Assembly: GCA_947471745.1 (NCBI GenBank)
Contig: CANJKZ010000826.1
Coordinates: 1,178,001 to 1,242,000, forward strand
Origin: Closterium sp. Naga37s-1
Lineage: Eukaryota > Streptophyta > Zygnematophyceae > Desmidiales > Closteriaceae
DNA length: 64,000 nucleotides
Direction: 5' to 3'
In this document: positions 54,511 to 63,728 of the stretch, one piece after another
Numbering within the stretch: the first letter of the stretch is position 1
Layout: the number at the start of each line of letters is the position of its first letter
The notes under the pieces: generated by a model
The model's input: the letters and a program-made list of their open reading frames with translations, nothing else
Databases searched by the model: none
What the model was told of the DNA's origin: nothing
Made by a program: the position numbers and the translations under genes

Positions 54511-56643
54511 TCAAGAAGTGAGCAAGTGAGGCCAAGTAGGCACAAGACCTAGCATCGTACAGAAGCGCTGATGATCACAAGGCGGAAGTGCCTTGGTAAA
54601 GATATCAGCAGTGTTGGCCTCAGAGGCCACGTAAGCAAGGCGCAGCTGACCACGCTGCTGCAGCTCACGCGCAAGGAAGTAGCGAAGAGCAATGTGCTTC
54701 GTTCTGTGCTCCAGTCTGTGCTCCCGACACAAGGCCAGCATGGCCTTGTTGTCTACGTACAGAACTGGAGGATAACGAGGCGGCTCTCCTAGGTCAGTCA
54801 GCAGGTAGGTGAGCCAGCGTAGCTCCTGTGCAGCCATGGGCCCCGCGTAGATCTCAGCCTCACAGCTGGAGCTGAGAACAGAAGACGAGCGGGTAGACCG
54901 CCACGAAACAGAGCCGGAGCCAAGGCTGAAGGTGTAACCCTGTGACGACCGCTGCGTAGCCTGGTCGTCAGCCCAAGAAGCGTCTGCGTGACCTGTGAGG
55001 ACCACTGGACGTCGCCCTCCAAGCACTAGCCCCATGCCCGACGTACTGCACAAGTAGCGCAACACCCTCTTCGCTGCAGCCATGTGCTCTGGTCGGTGTC
55101 TCCCAGGAGCAACATAGCGTGCCAAGATGCTAAGAGGGTATGCAAGGTCAGGTCGAGTGCAGGTCATCAGGTACATGAGGCAGCCAACAAGCTCTGGGTA
55201 CGGGCCACTCGGCTCTACGGACTCATCCGAAGGCAGAGCTGAGAGCGAGTGGCGAGTAGACAGAGGAGTGGCCTGAGGCGAGGAGTACGTGAAGTCGAAG
55301 CGCTGAAGGACCTGCTGCACCATGTGTGACTGAGTCAGGGTAATGGTGCGCTGTGCTCTGTCCCGGGTGATCTGCAAGCCAAGGTAGCTGCGCAGTTCAC
55401 CCAGGTCTGTGCACGTGTGTCTCTTCTGCAGCTCGGACTTCACGTGGGCGAGTCCAGCAGTGTCAGCAGTGGCAAAGACCAAGTCATCGACGTACACGAG
55501 GATGTAGAACGGCGGCAAAGAGGTGTCGGTGCGCAGAAACAGCGACGGGTCGGCAGTAGAAGGAGCAAACCCAAGAGCCGCAAGTGTAGTCCTCAGTGTG
55601 TCGTGCCACTCACGGGGCGCCTGGCGGAGACTGTAGACTGGCCGCCCAAGGCTCCACTGGGTACCAGGAGGAAACGACCCAGTGAAGCCAGGTGGGCGGC
55701 GCAGCCAGATCTCCTCGTGCAGGCTGCCCTGCAAGAAAGTTGTGCTGAAGTCAAGAGAGTGAAGCTCGTAGTCGCGCTGAGCGGCTATGTGCAGCAGCAC
55801 CCGAAGAGTGGTCATCTTCGGGGTGGGAGAGAAGGTCTGAAAGTAGTCAACTCCCTGCCGCTGACTGAAGCCTCGAGCCACGTAACGCGCCTTGAAGACA
55901 GGCGGAGAACCCGGCAGCCGCTTCACCCTGAAAATCCACATGCCACTGACGATGTTCGCCCCAGGTGGGGGAACCTCGTCGACGTAGGTGCCTGTGGACT
56001 TCCAGGAAGCCATCTCTGCGTCCATGGCTGACTGCCACTGTGAGGAGTAGGGACCCTCGATCGCCTCAGCGTACGATCGAGGAGTCGGGATGTCTGGTGC
56101 ATCCGGGTCTCCCTCAGGGGCAATCAGCGTGGACACGAGATGAGGCAAAGCAGCAGCAAAACACTGGAACACCTCCTGCCTGTCCTCAAGGACGTCCGTG
56201 CTAAGAGCACACTCACCCCGGACGGACAGAGGACAGACAGACTCAGACTCAGCAACAAGACTAGCGGCGTAGTCTAGACGACAGCGAGCAGCAAAGTCGA
56301 CAAGCTCAGCAACCAAGGCAGACGCAGCAGTGGACTCAAAGGAAGGGTCAGTGACAACAGTGGCTAGGAGACGCGTGACAGTAGGACTGGCAGCACGAAG
56401 AGAGTCAGACTCCGGGTCAGCAAGAACAGGAAGAGAGGACTCGCAGAGGAGCAGTGGAAGGACGCAGTGCCATCTGGTGTGTGCAGGAGGACGCGGACGC
56501 GGAGCACGACTACTAGTGCGAGCAGCACGAACAGGCGACGCAGGACGAGACGCAGGCTCACGACGCTCAGCAAGACCTCCAGTAGGACGAGTGTAGGGAG
56601 AAGGAGCAGGCAGGGGGGAGGCGGGCTGTAACTGTGACTGCAA
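54511..56643 (-). CDS. Element K RT and RNase H
   Basis: This 710-residue frame has a Ser-Pro/Arg-rich lead, then copia RT: WKSTGTYVDEVPPPGANIVS, ARYVARGFSQRQGVDYFQTF, LDFSTTFLQGSLHEEIWLRR, SLRQAPREWH and YILVYVDDLVFATADTAG with catalytic YVDD. RNase H has GHADASWADDQATQRSSQGY, CEAEIYAGPMAAQELRWL, VDNKAMLALCREHRLEHRTK, ARELQQRGQLRLAYVASEAN and TADIFTKALPP. It ends before the 3' UTR. The sequence is nearly identical to M and B over shared parts. The frame's first methionine is unlikely to be a true start, as the family makes a polyprotein. Confidence 0.85.
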   Translation of the reverse strand: MQSQLQPASPLPAPSPYTRPTGGLAERREPASRPASPVRAARTSSRAPRPRPPAHTRWHCVLPLLLCESSLPVLADPESDSLRAASPTVTRLLATVVTDPSFESTAASALVAELVDFAARCRLDYAASLVAESESVCPLSVRGECALSTDVLEDRQEVFQCFAAALPHLVSTLIAPEGDPDAPDIPTPRSYAEAIEGPYSSQWQSAMDAEMASWKSTGTYVDEVPPPGANIVSGMWIFRVKRLPGSPPVFKARYVARGFSQRQGVDYFQTFSPTPKMTTLRVLLHIAAQRDYELHSLDFSTTFLQGSLHEEIWLRRPPGFTGSFPPGTQWSLGRPVYSLRQAPREWHDTLRTTLAALGFAPSTADPSLFLRTDTSLPPFYILVYVDDLVFATADTAGLAHVKSELQKRHTCTDLGELRSYLGLQITRDRAQRTITLTQSHMVQQVLQRFDFTYSSPQATPLSTRHSLSALPSDESVEPSGPYPELVGCLMYLMTCTRPDLAYPLSILARYVAPGRHRPEHMAAAKRVLRYLCSTSGMGLVLGGRRPVVLTGHADASWADDQATQRSSQGYTFSLGSGSVSWRSTRSSSVLSSSCEAEIYAGPMAAQELRWLTYLLTDLGEPPRYPPVLYVDNKAMLALCREHRLEHRTKHIALRYFLARELQQRGQLRLAYVASEANTADIFTKALPPCDHQRFCTMLGLVPTWPHLLTS

Positions 56644-56663
56644 CTGGACAGGTCGTGGACACT

Positions 56664-57077
56664 CTAAGGGAGGAGCAGGACCAGTAGAAGGCGGGAGACC
56701 AAGATCGCATGGATCATGGAAGTACGAGCGACGTCCATGACCATGCCAATGCAGCGCTCAGCAATCCCATTTTGCTGTGGAGAGTCCGGAAGCGTGAACG
56801 TCTGGCGGATGCCCTGTGCACGACAGAAGGCTCCCAGAAGGGCAGAGGAAAACTCCCCGCCTCGGTCAGAGTGCAGACGCAGAACAGGAAAGTCCGAGCT
56901 GAAACTCTCTCTGAGCTGGAGACGAGCTGCGCGGATCCAGTCGATCAACACCTCAGTGACGTCACCCTTGCTGCGCAAGGGGAACACCGTGGTGTAACGC
57001 GAGTAGTCGTCAACCACCAACAGGAAGTAACGCTCGTGACCTTGGCCACGGACGCGGGCAGGGCCCCACACGTCCAT
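56664..57077 (-). pseudogene. Element K integrase part
   Basis: The frame reads MDVWGPARVRGQGHERYFLL, VVDDYSRYTTVFPLRSKGDV, VLRLHSDRGGEFSSALLGAF and QQNGIAERCIGMVMDVARTS. It is the copia integrase core region, followed closely by sequence that belongs next to RT in other copies. It is part of a fossil. Confidence 0.7.
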
Positions 57078-57086
57078 GTGAAGAGT

Positions 57087-58778
57087 CTACAGCGGAGCCT
57101 CTGTCGGAGGAAACTCGGAGGAGTGAGGGGCGGCGCACTGCCGCCCCTCGACGCAGGGAACGCAGGTAGGGGCAGGCCCCGGAGGGAGGGGAGGGAGGGA
57201 CCGGGGGAGACCAGAGACAAGGTAACGGGAGGCCATGCCTCGGAGACGAGGCAGGGAGGGGTGACCAAGGCGGTGGTGCCAGAGGAGAGTCTGGTGGGAC
57301 AGGAGACGACACGAGCAGGGAGCAGACTCAGGACCATACCTGGACGCTGCAGCAAACACCTGACCCGACGCAGCTACCTGACCAGACTCAGCAACCGGAG
57401 GAGACTCAGTAGTCAGTGTGTACAGGCTCGACCCTGGCTGACGGGTAAACGTGGCCAAGTGTCGGCCCGTCCGAGCACACGTACAGTGGGTCACCCGCTG
57501 ACTCGCACGAGTGAACTGGTCAACCCCCCAATCCTGGAGATCAGCACCACTCACCAAGTTCGTAGAGAACGAGGGGAGGTAGAGACCTGACAGGGTGCCA
57601 GAGGGGGCCGCCGGACACGGTAAGACAGTGGAGAAGTGGGCAAGGACAGGACCCCCAGAGGGGTCCGCCAGGGAGACCGCAACTGGCCGACTAAGCGGCG
57701 TAAGCGTGGTGCGGTCTCGAAAGAAGGAGCGGGAAGCACCCGAGTCAAGGGTGAAGGTGTGTAAGGCCTGAGCCGACGTGGTACCTGAGAGAGCAGACTC
57801 ACCAGCACCTGGGGCAGCAGACGCACTAGCACCTAGAGCAGCAGCCTCACCAGCACCTAGAGCAGCAGCCTCAATGCCCGGGTCAGGCGGAACACACAGG
57901 TAACAGTCACCCTCATCACTAGTAGACACAACATACATGGCAGCAAGAATGGCATCATAATCTAGATCAAAGATAGCAACCCCCGACCTAAGCAGCTCGC
58001 CCCAGCGGGGGATCTCAGTGGCGTCAGGGAACTGGTGACGCCAAGCGTCCGTCAGGCGGCCGAAGCAGCGCTGGGTGGTGTGCGGGCCACCGCACGGCTC
58101 ACCAGTGCGGTCACCGGTACGCAGGACGTAGGCACAAGGACCAGCACCCCCACCCCGCTGACGCGCAGCGTACCACTCACGAAGCTGCTTGGGGGGCGGG
58201 GTCTCACGAGTGCGCTGCTGCTGCTGGCGCTGACCACCACCGAAGCCGCCCCGCTGTGCAGAGCCACCCCGACCAGCTCCACCTCCGCCGCCGCCACCAC
58301 CGCCTCCTCCTCCGCTCCCACCGCCGCCGCCGCCGCCGCCTCCGCCTCCACCGCCGCCACCGAAGCCCCCACCCCCGCCACCACTCCCACCGCCACCCCC
58401 ACTCCCTCCGCCGCCTCCACCGCCACCTCCACCGCCTCCGCCAGCCCCTCCAGCGCCCTTGCCCCCCTTGCCCTTCCCGGTGCGGCGTCTCCCGCTAGGG
58501 GCAGACGCAGCGCCGACCGACTCGGTGCCAACGAAGTCGACGGCAGCAGCAGAGGCAACAGAGGGCAAAAGGGGGGAGGGGGAGCACCCCTCAAAGACGG
58601 GGGCACGAGGGTCACCACGAGAGGCTCCTACAGCGACTATACTCTTCTCAGCTGCCAGAAGGCGCTCCTCGAGGAGGTCAACGGTGAGTGTGGTGGGGCA
58701 AACAGAGAGGAAGTGGTCCCTGACCGAGCGAAGGGAGTCAGGGAGCCGGGTGACTATGTAGTAGAGGGTGATGTACAT
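57087..58778 (-). CDS. Element K Gag end, protease, pre-integrase
   Basis: This 563-residue frame starts within Gag (MYITLYYIVTRLPDSLRSVR), has the basic patch and poly-glycine tract (about residues 110-170), PPKQLREWYAARQRGGG, the C-x13-C-x3-H-x4-C knuckle (CAYVLRTG to HTTQRC), protease motif LDSGASRSFFRD near residue 345, the YTLTTESPPVAESG segment, and the pre-integrase zinc region (HHRLGHPSLPRLRG, CVPCVEG). It belongs to the copia polyprotein. Confidence 0.75.
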   Translation of the reverse strand: MYITLYYIVTRLPDSLRSVRDHFLSVCPTTLTVDLLEERLLAAEKSIVAVGASRGDPRAPVFEGCSPSPLLPSVASAAAVDFVGTESVGAASAPSGRRRTGKGKGGKGAGGAGGGGGGGGGGGGGSGGGGGSGGGGGGFGGGGGGGGGGGGGGGSGGGGGGGGGGGGAGRGGSAQRGGFGGGQRQQQQRTRETPPPKQLREWYAARQRGGGAGPCAYVLRTGDRTGEPCGGPHTTQRCFGRLTDAWRHQFPDATEIPRWGELLRSGVAIFDLDYDAILAAMYVVSTSDEGDCYLCVPPDPGIEAAALGAGEAAALGASASAAPGAGESALSGTTSAQALHTFTLDSGASRSFFRDRTTLTPLSRPVAVSLADPSGGPVLAHFSTVLPCPAAPSGTLSGLYLPSFSTNLVSGADLQDWGVDQFTRASQRVTHCTCARTGRHLATFTRQPGSSLYTLTTESPPVAESGQVAASGQVFAAASRYGPESAPCSCRLLSHQTLLWHHRLGHPSLPRLRGMASRYLVSGLPRSLPPLPPGPAPTCVPCVEGRQCAAPHSSEFPPTEAPL

Positions 58779-59251
58779 GGGGGGGGGGGGTTCTTGGCGC
58801 AGAACTCAGCAGGAAGCGCAGCGCGGTAGCGGGTGTCACTAGTGCGAAGGTGCGTAATGAGGTCAGCGACTGTGGGAAAGGCGGCGAGGTCAGGAAACAG
58901 GTACGGCAGCATGAGGCGGCTAAGGGCAGCAGTGGCAGGGGAAGAGTAGCGTGCAACTACAGCATCGTACAAGGTCTTAGCACTCTTGTACTGACTAAAG
59001 TGCGCGCGCTCAGTGGACGGCAAGTGACTACGCACAGCAAGACGGGCAGCAGCATCGCGTGTGGCCCACTTTGAGCGAACAGTGCTGTCAGCATCGGCAG
59101 CAGGGGCAGCAGAGGCGCCAGACGTGAGATCGAACAGTGAGAGACCGTCCTTCCTATCGCACTGTAGGAAAAGCTGTAGATCATCGACCCAGACCTCAAA
59201 GTCAACAGCCCGACCCTCAGCATCAAAGACTAGAACGCTAGGGGTAGCCAT
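58754..59251 (-). CDS. Element K Gag N-terminal part
   Basis: This 165-residue frame begins MATPSVLVFDAEGRAVDFEV and carries VWVDDLQLFLQCDRKDGLSL, KTLYDAVVARYSSPATAALS and LITHLRTSDTRYRAALPAEF, the N-terminal core of the copia Gag. The start matches B and J and lies at the end of the leader. Confidence 0.75.
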   Translation of the reverse strand: MATPSVLVFDAEGRAVDFEVWVDDLQLFLQCDRKDGLSLFDLTSGASAAPAADADSTVRSKWATRDAAARLAVRSHLPSTERAHFSQYKSAKTLYDAVVARYSSPATAALSRLMLPYLFPDLAAFPTVADLITHLRTSDTRYRAALPAEFCAKNPPPPCTSPSTT

Positions 59252-59259
59252 GACAGGAG

Positions 59260-60344
59260 TGGCAGCAGGCTAGGGGCAGCAGTAGCAGGCGTGGCTCGGC
59301 AGTGCTCTTACCAGGGCTGGTAGGTAGGGGCCGGCAAGCGGTGGGGCTGGACCGAGGCACGTCGGCAGGGACAGAGCCGCGACCGCGGCGGCAGCTCCTG
59401 CTGTCAGTGGCGGCGGCAGTCGCGGCTGTCGGCGGCGACGTCTGCTGCTGTCGGCGGCGTCTGCTGCTGTCGGCTGCTGCTGGCGGCGGCGGCGGCTGCT
59501 GCTGCCGGCGGCTGCTGCTGGTGGCGACGGGGCCGAGAAGGGGCCGGGAAGGGTGGCGACGGGGCCGAGAAGGGGCCGCGAGGGGCCTCGAAGGGCGGCG
59601 ACGGGGCCGCTAGGGGCGGCGACGGGGCCGCGAAGGGGCCGCGAGGGGCCTCGAAGGGCGGTGACGGGGCCGCTAGGGGCGGCGACGGGGCCGCGAAGGG
59701 CGGCGACGGGGCCAAGAAGGGGCGGCGTCGGGGCCAAGAAGGGGCGGCGTCGGGGCCGCGAAGGGGCCTCGAAGGGCGGCGACGGGGCCGCTAGGGGCGG
59801 CGACGGGGCCGTGAAGGGCGGCGACGGGGTCGAGAAGGGGCCGCGAGGGGCCTCGAAGGGCGGCGACGGGGCCGCTAGGGGCGGCGTCGGGGCCGAGAAG
59901 GGGCCGCGAGGGGCCTCGAAGGGCGGCGACGGGGCCGCTAGGGGCGGCGACGGGGCCGCGAAGGGCGGCGACGGGGCCGAGAAGGGGCCGCGAGGGGCCT
60001 CGAAGGGCGGCGACGGGGCCGCTAGGGGCGGCGTCGGGGCCGCGAAGGGGCCGCGAGGGGCCTCGAAGGGCGGCGACGAGGCCGCTAGGGGCGGCGACGG
60101 GGCCGCGAAGGGGCCACGAGGGGCCTCGAGGGGCGGCGACGGGGCCGCTAGGGGCGACGACGGGGCCGCGAAGGGTCGTGAGAGGGGCCGTGAGGGGCCG
60201 TGAGAGGGGCCGCTACGAGGCCGTAAGGGAGCGCGATGGGCCGCTAAGGGCAGAGGACGCGACGGGAGGGTAGGCACACGGGGCGCGACTCGGGCAGGGG
60301 CGAAGCGCGCTCCGAGCAGGAAAAAAAAAAAAAGGTCGATTTTC
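59260..60344 (-). repeat. Element K minisatellite leader
   Basis: From about 59530 to 60190 lie some thirty 18-24-bp units around GGGCGGCGACGGGGCCGCTA and GCGAAGGGGCCGCGAGGGGC, arranged in higher-order blocks. A GGCGGCTGCTGCTG-type part (59400-59525) lies nearer Gag. It is the longest leader array in the window. Confidence 0.75.
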
Positions 60345-60390
60345 GGTGGGCCCTAGGAAACGTTCCCACTAGGGAACCTGCTCTATACCT
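60345..60390 (-). promoter_or_regulatory. GGGCCCACC box, hairpin and primer site of K
   Basis: GGTGGGCCC (60345-60353), the stem-loop GTTCCCACTAGGGAAC (60362-60377) and the primer region (about 60380-60390, reading GGTATAGAGC on the minus strand) lie in the same order and spacing as in J. Confidence 0.65.
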
Positions 60391-60518
60391 TGTGAAAGAA
60401 TGAGGAATGATTTACTAGAGGAAAGGGTTGGGTACAAGTACAAACCCTAGAAATGTGTTGTACCCCATATGTGCTACCCCACTATAGCCTACACAGGCTA
60501 AGTCATATAAGTCTGACA
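60391..60518 (-). repeat. Element K 5' LTR
   Basis: This 128-bp LTR differs at about one base from 54189-54316 and is followed by the target repeat CTGAC. Confidence 0.9.
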
Positions 60519-60523
60519 CTGAC

Positions 60524-60860
60524 GTGTACGCAGTAGACATCGCAGTAGTAGAGGAAGCAGAGTAGCCGAGTGATTTCAAGAAACTGCTGGCAGCCGTACC
60601 GCCCGAATTACAGGAACTGTTGAAATGATACCCCGGGATTTTCCCCGACGACTTACCGGAAGGACTGCCACCTCAGCGAGCACATGACCACCGAATCAAA
60701 TTAGAACCGGGGGCACAGCCAGTTCAGACTGACACAGCCCGAGCTCGACGAACTAAGGAAGCAGTTAGATTACCTGTTAGAGAAAAAATTCATCAGACCG
60801 AGCTCGTCACCGTTCGCCGCACCGATACTATTCACGCCGAAAAAAGACGGGGGTTTTCGC
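60524..60860 (+). pseudogene. Element L region between protease and RT
   Basis: Plus-strand codons give LPEGLPPQRAHDHRIKLEPG and EKKFIRPSSSPFAAPILFTP, the typical lead into gypsy RT. It continues element L after nested K. It is part of a broken fossil. Confidence 0.65.
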
Positions 60861-61967
60861 ATGTGTATCGACTACAGAGCACTAAAGAGGGTAACAGTCA
60901 AGTCGCGGTACCCCATTCCCCGCGCCGACGAACTGATCGACCAACTGCGAACAGCACGGGTTTTTTCGAAAATAGATTTACGGGGAGGTTACCATCAGAT
61001 TAGGGTCGAACCATCGGACTGCGCCAAAACAGCTTTCAGGACTAGGTACGGGTCGTTCGAGTACACTGTGATGCCATTCAAGCTGACCAACGCACCGGCG
61101 ACTTTTCAGATGACCATGAACGAGGCATTTAGGCCGCTCTTAGATAAATGTGTAATAGTTTACCTCGACGACATCCTAGTGTACAGTCGGGATAAGCAGC
61201 AGCAATTAGCAGATCTGGAAGCAGTGTTTAAGGTTTTAGACGAGCACAGATTACTGACCAAGGGTTCCAAGTGCGAGTTCTTCCAGGATAGGTTAGAATT
61301 TTTGGGGCACGTTATTTCGGAGGCTGGAGTTGAAATCGACCCAAAGAAGCTGGATACGGTAAAAGCGTGGCATCCCCCGACGAACATCACAGAGCTGCAG
61401 AGCTTTTTAGGGTTCGTTAATTATGTGCGTCGGTTCGTCCCCGAAATGGCACGGTTAACTGCCCCACTGACGGATTTATTGCGGAAGGGGGTCGTTTTTA
61501 CGTGGGGGGAGAAAGAGCATGCTGCCTTCTCTGCCCTGAAAAATGTTCTCTGTTCACCGCCCGTCCTGCGCATCGCCGACCCACACCGCCCATTCAAAGT
61601 AGTTACCGACGCAAGCGATATTGCCATCGGAGCCGTACTGCTACAGGATTTCGGCAATGGCCTACAGCCTATCGCATACGAGTCACGAAAACTGCATCCG
61701 CCCGAGAAAAATTACCCGATACACGACCGCGAAATGCTTGCGATCGTGCACGCGTTCAAAGTATGGCGCTGTTACTTGACTGGCGCGGACGTGACAGTAC
61801 GGACAGACCATAAATCACTACAGTACCTTCGCGCACAGCCACACCTCAACCCACGACAGATTCGCTGGCTCGATTTCCTCGAGTCCAACTTTCACTACAC
61901 GGTCACTTACAAAAAGGGAGCCTCGAACATCGCCGACGCACTGACCCGCCCCACTGCCCAGATCCAC
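60861..61967 (+). CDS. Element L RT and RNase H
   Basis: The open frame runs to 62024, but element L ends near 61967. RT shows MCIDYRALKRVTVKSRYPIP, FSKIDLRGGYHQIRV, FRTRYGSFEYTVMPF, APATFQMTMNEAF, VYLDDILVYSRDKQQ (catalytic YLDD near residue 108) and FLGHVISEAGVEIDPKKLDT. RNase H follows with VTDASDIAIGAVLLQDFGNG, NYPIHDREMLAIVHAFKVWR, TDHKSLQYLRAQP and GASNIADALTRP. This is Ty3/gypsy order and spacing. The first methionine is not a true start, since RT begins upstream. Confidence 0.82.
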
Positions 61968-62051
61968 GAACCCTGTGACGACCGCTGCGTAGCCTGGTCG
62001 TCAGCCCAAGAAGCGTCTGCGTGACCTGTGAGGACCACTCGACGTCAGTCC

Positions 62052-62253
62052 GAGTTTCGGCTCGGACTTTCCTGTTCTGCGTCTGCACTCTGACCGAGGC
62101 GGGGAGTTTTCCTCTGCCCTTCTGGGAGCCTTCTGTCGTGCACAGGGCATCCGCCAGACGTTCACGCTTCCGGCCTCTCCACAGCAAAATGGGATTGCTG
62201 AGCGCTGCATTGGCATGGTCATGGACGTCGCTCGTACTTCCATGATCCATGCG
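62052..62253 (+). mobile_element. Reversed integrase piece inside M
   Basis: About 200 bp reads copia integrase codons on the plus strand (LRLHSDRGGEFSSALLGAFC, ASPQQNGIAERCIGMVMDVA), with M's RNase H in minus orientation on both sides. Its right edge (ATGATCCATGCG) is the same point at which the integrase of K stops (56706). Confidence 0.7.
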
Positions 62254-62453
62254 GTCCTAGCCCCATGCCCGACGTACTGCACAAGTAGCGCAACACCCTC
62301 TTCGCTGCAGCCATGTGCTCTGGTCGGTGTCTCCCAGGAGCAACATAGCGTGCCAAGATGCTAAGAGGGTATGCAAGGTCAGGTCGTGTGCAGGTCATCA
62401 GGTACATGAGGCAGCCAACAAGCTCTGGGTACGGGCCACTCGGCTCTACGGAC

Positions 62454-63728
62454 TCATCCGAATGCAGAGCTGAGAGCGAGTGGCGAGTAGACAGAGGAGT
62501 GGCCTGAGGCGAGGAGTACGTGAAGTCGAAGCGCTGAAGGACCTTGCTGCACCATGTGTGACTGAGTCAGGGTAATGGTGCGCTGTGCTCTGTCCCGGGT
62601 GATCTGCAAGCCAAGGTAGCTGCGCAGTTCACCCAGGTCTGTGCACGTGTGTCTCTTCTGCAGCTCGGACTTCACGTGGGCGAGTCCAGCAGTGTCAGCA
62701 GTGGCAAAGACCAAGTCGTCGACGTACACGAGGATGTAGAACGGCGGCAAAGAGGTGTCGGTGCGCAGAAACAGCGACGGGTCGGCTGTAGAAGGAGCAA
62801 ACCCAAGAGCCGCAAGTGTAGTCCTCAGTGTGTCGTGCCACTCACGGGGCGCCTGGCGGAGACCGTAGACTGGCCGCCGGAGGCTCCACTGGGTACCAGG
62901 AGGAAACGACCCAGTGAAGCCAGGTGGGCGGCGCAGCCAGATCTCCTCGTGCAGGCTGCCCTGCAGGAAAGCTGTGTCGAAGTCAAGAGAGTGAAGCTCG
63001 TAGTCACGCTGAGCGGCTATGTGCAGCAGCACCCGAAGAGTGGTCATCTTCGGGGTGGGAGAGAAGGTCTGAAAGTAGTCAACTCCCTGCCGCTGACTAA
63101 AGCCTCGAGCCACGTAACGCGCCTTGAAGACAGGCGGAGAACCCGGCGGCCGCTTCACCCTGAAAATCCACATGCCACTGACGATGTTCGCCCCAGGTGG
63201 GGGAACCTCGTCGACGTAGGTGCCTGTGGACTTCCAGGAAGCCATCTCTGCGTCCATGGCTGACTGCCACTGTGAGGAGTAGGGACCCTCGATCGCCTCA
63301 GCGTACGATCGAGGAGTCGGGATGTCTGGTGCATCCGGGTCTCCCTCAGGGGCAATCAGCGTGGACACGAGATGAGGCAAAGCAGCTGCAAAACACTGGA
63401 ACTCCTCCTGCCTGTCCTCAAGGACGTCCGTGCTAAGAGCACACTCACCCCCGACGGACGGAGGACAGACAGACTCAGACTCAGCAACAAGACTAGCAGA
63501 GTAGTCGAGACGACAGCGAGCAGCAAAGTCGACAAGCTCAGCAACTAGGGCAGACGCAGCAGTGGACTCAAAGGAAGGGTCAGTGACAACAGTAGCCAGG
63601 AGACGCGTGACAGTAGGACTGGCAGCACGAAGAGAGTCAGACTCCGGGTCAGCAAGAACAGGAAGAGAGGACTCTGGAGGAGACGGCAACGGGACACGCA
63701 GAGGAGCAGTGGAAGGACGCAGTGCCAT
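62454..63728 (-). CDS. Element M RT frame
   Basis: This 424-residue frame has the Ser-Pro-rich lead (MALRPSTAPLRVPLPSPPES), the LVAELVDFAARCRLDYS segment, and RT motifs WKSTGTYVDEVPPPGANIVS, ARYVARGFSQRQGVDYFQTF, LDFDTAFLQGSLHEEIWLRR, GLRQAPREWH, YILVYVDDLVFATADTAG and LGELRSYLGLQITRDRAQRT. It is nearly identical to the RT of K. It is part of a fossil copia. Confidence 0.8.
   Translation of the reverse strand: MALRPSTAPLRVPLPSPPESSLPVLADPESDSLRAASPTVTRLLATVVTDPSFESTAASALVAELVDFAARCRLDYSASLVAESESVCPPSVGGECALSTDVLEDRQEEFQCFAAALPHLVSTLIAPEGDPDAPDIPTPRSYAEAIEGPYSSQWQSAMDAEMASWKSTGTYVDEVPPPGANIVSGMWIFRVKRPPGSPPVFKARYVARGFSQRQGVDYFQTFSPTPKMTTLRVLLHIAAQRDYELHSLDFDTAFLQGSLHEEIWLRRPPGFTGSFPPGTQWSLRRPVYGLRQAPREWHDTLRTTLAALGFAPSTADPSLFLRTDTSLPPFYILVYVDDLVFATADTAGLAHVKSELQKRHTCTDLGELRSYLGLQITRDRAQRTITLTQSHMVQQGPSALRLHVLLASGHSSVYSPLALSSAFG

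Larger units (their letters stand above)
54189..60518 (-). mobile_element. Copia element K, very young, nested in L
   Basis: This 6,330-bp minus-strand Ty1/copia has LTRs 54189-54316 and 60391-60518 (128 bp each, about one difference) and target repeats CTGAC (54184-54188 and 60519-60523). Parts are primer site, hairpin, GGGCCCACC box, minisatellite leader (59260-60340), Gag (59251 to about 58020), protease and pre-integrase (to about 57087), part of integrase (57077-56664), RT-RNase H (56643-54511), 3' UTR, polypurine tract and 3' LTR. The repetitive linker is much reduced compared with B. It is the youngest copia here by LTRs but is not whole, with a few breaks, so it probably moved with help. 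Confidence 0.9.
51745..61967 (+). mobile_element. Gypsy element L, second lineage, broken, hosting K
   Basis: This plus-strand Ty3/gypsy fossil is unlike gypsy-1/2 and of less extreme base composition. Its 5' LTR ends at 52260 (start uncertain), then come primer site, Gag (52378 or 52444 to 53622), protease (about 53700-54188), and after nested copia K (54189-60518) RT and RNase H (about 60620-61967). Integrase and 3' LTR are not seen, because copia M begins at about 61968. It is broken, with a few breaks. It is older than K, whose LTRs are nearly identical. Confidence 0.8.

Noticed and set aside
59553-60203. CRISPR-like regular repeats
   Set aside because: Units of 18-24 bp are contiguous with no unique spacers, so this is a minisatellite leader.
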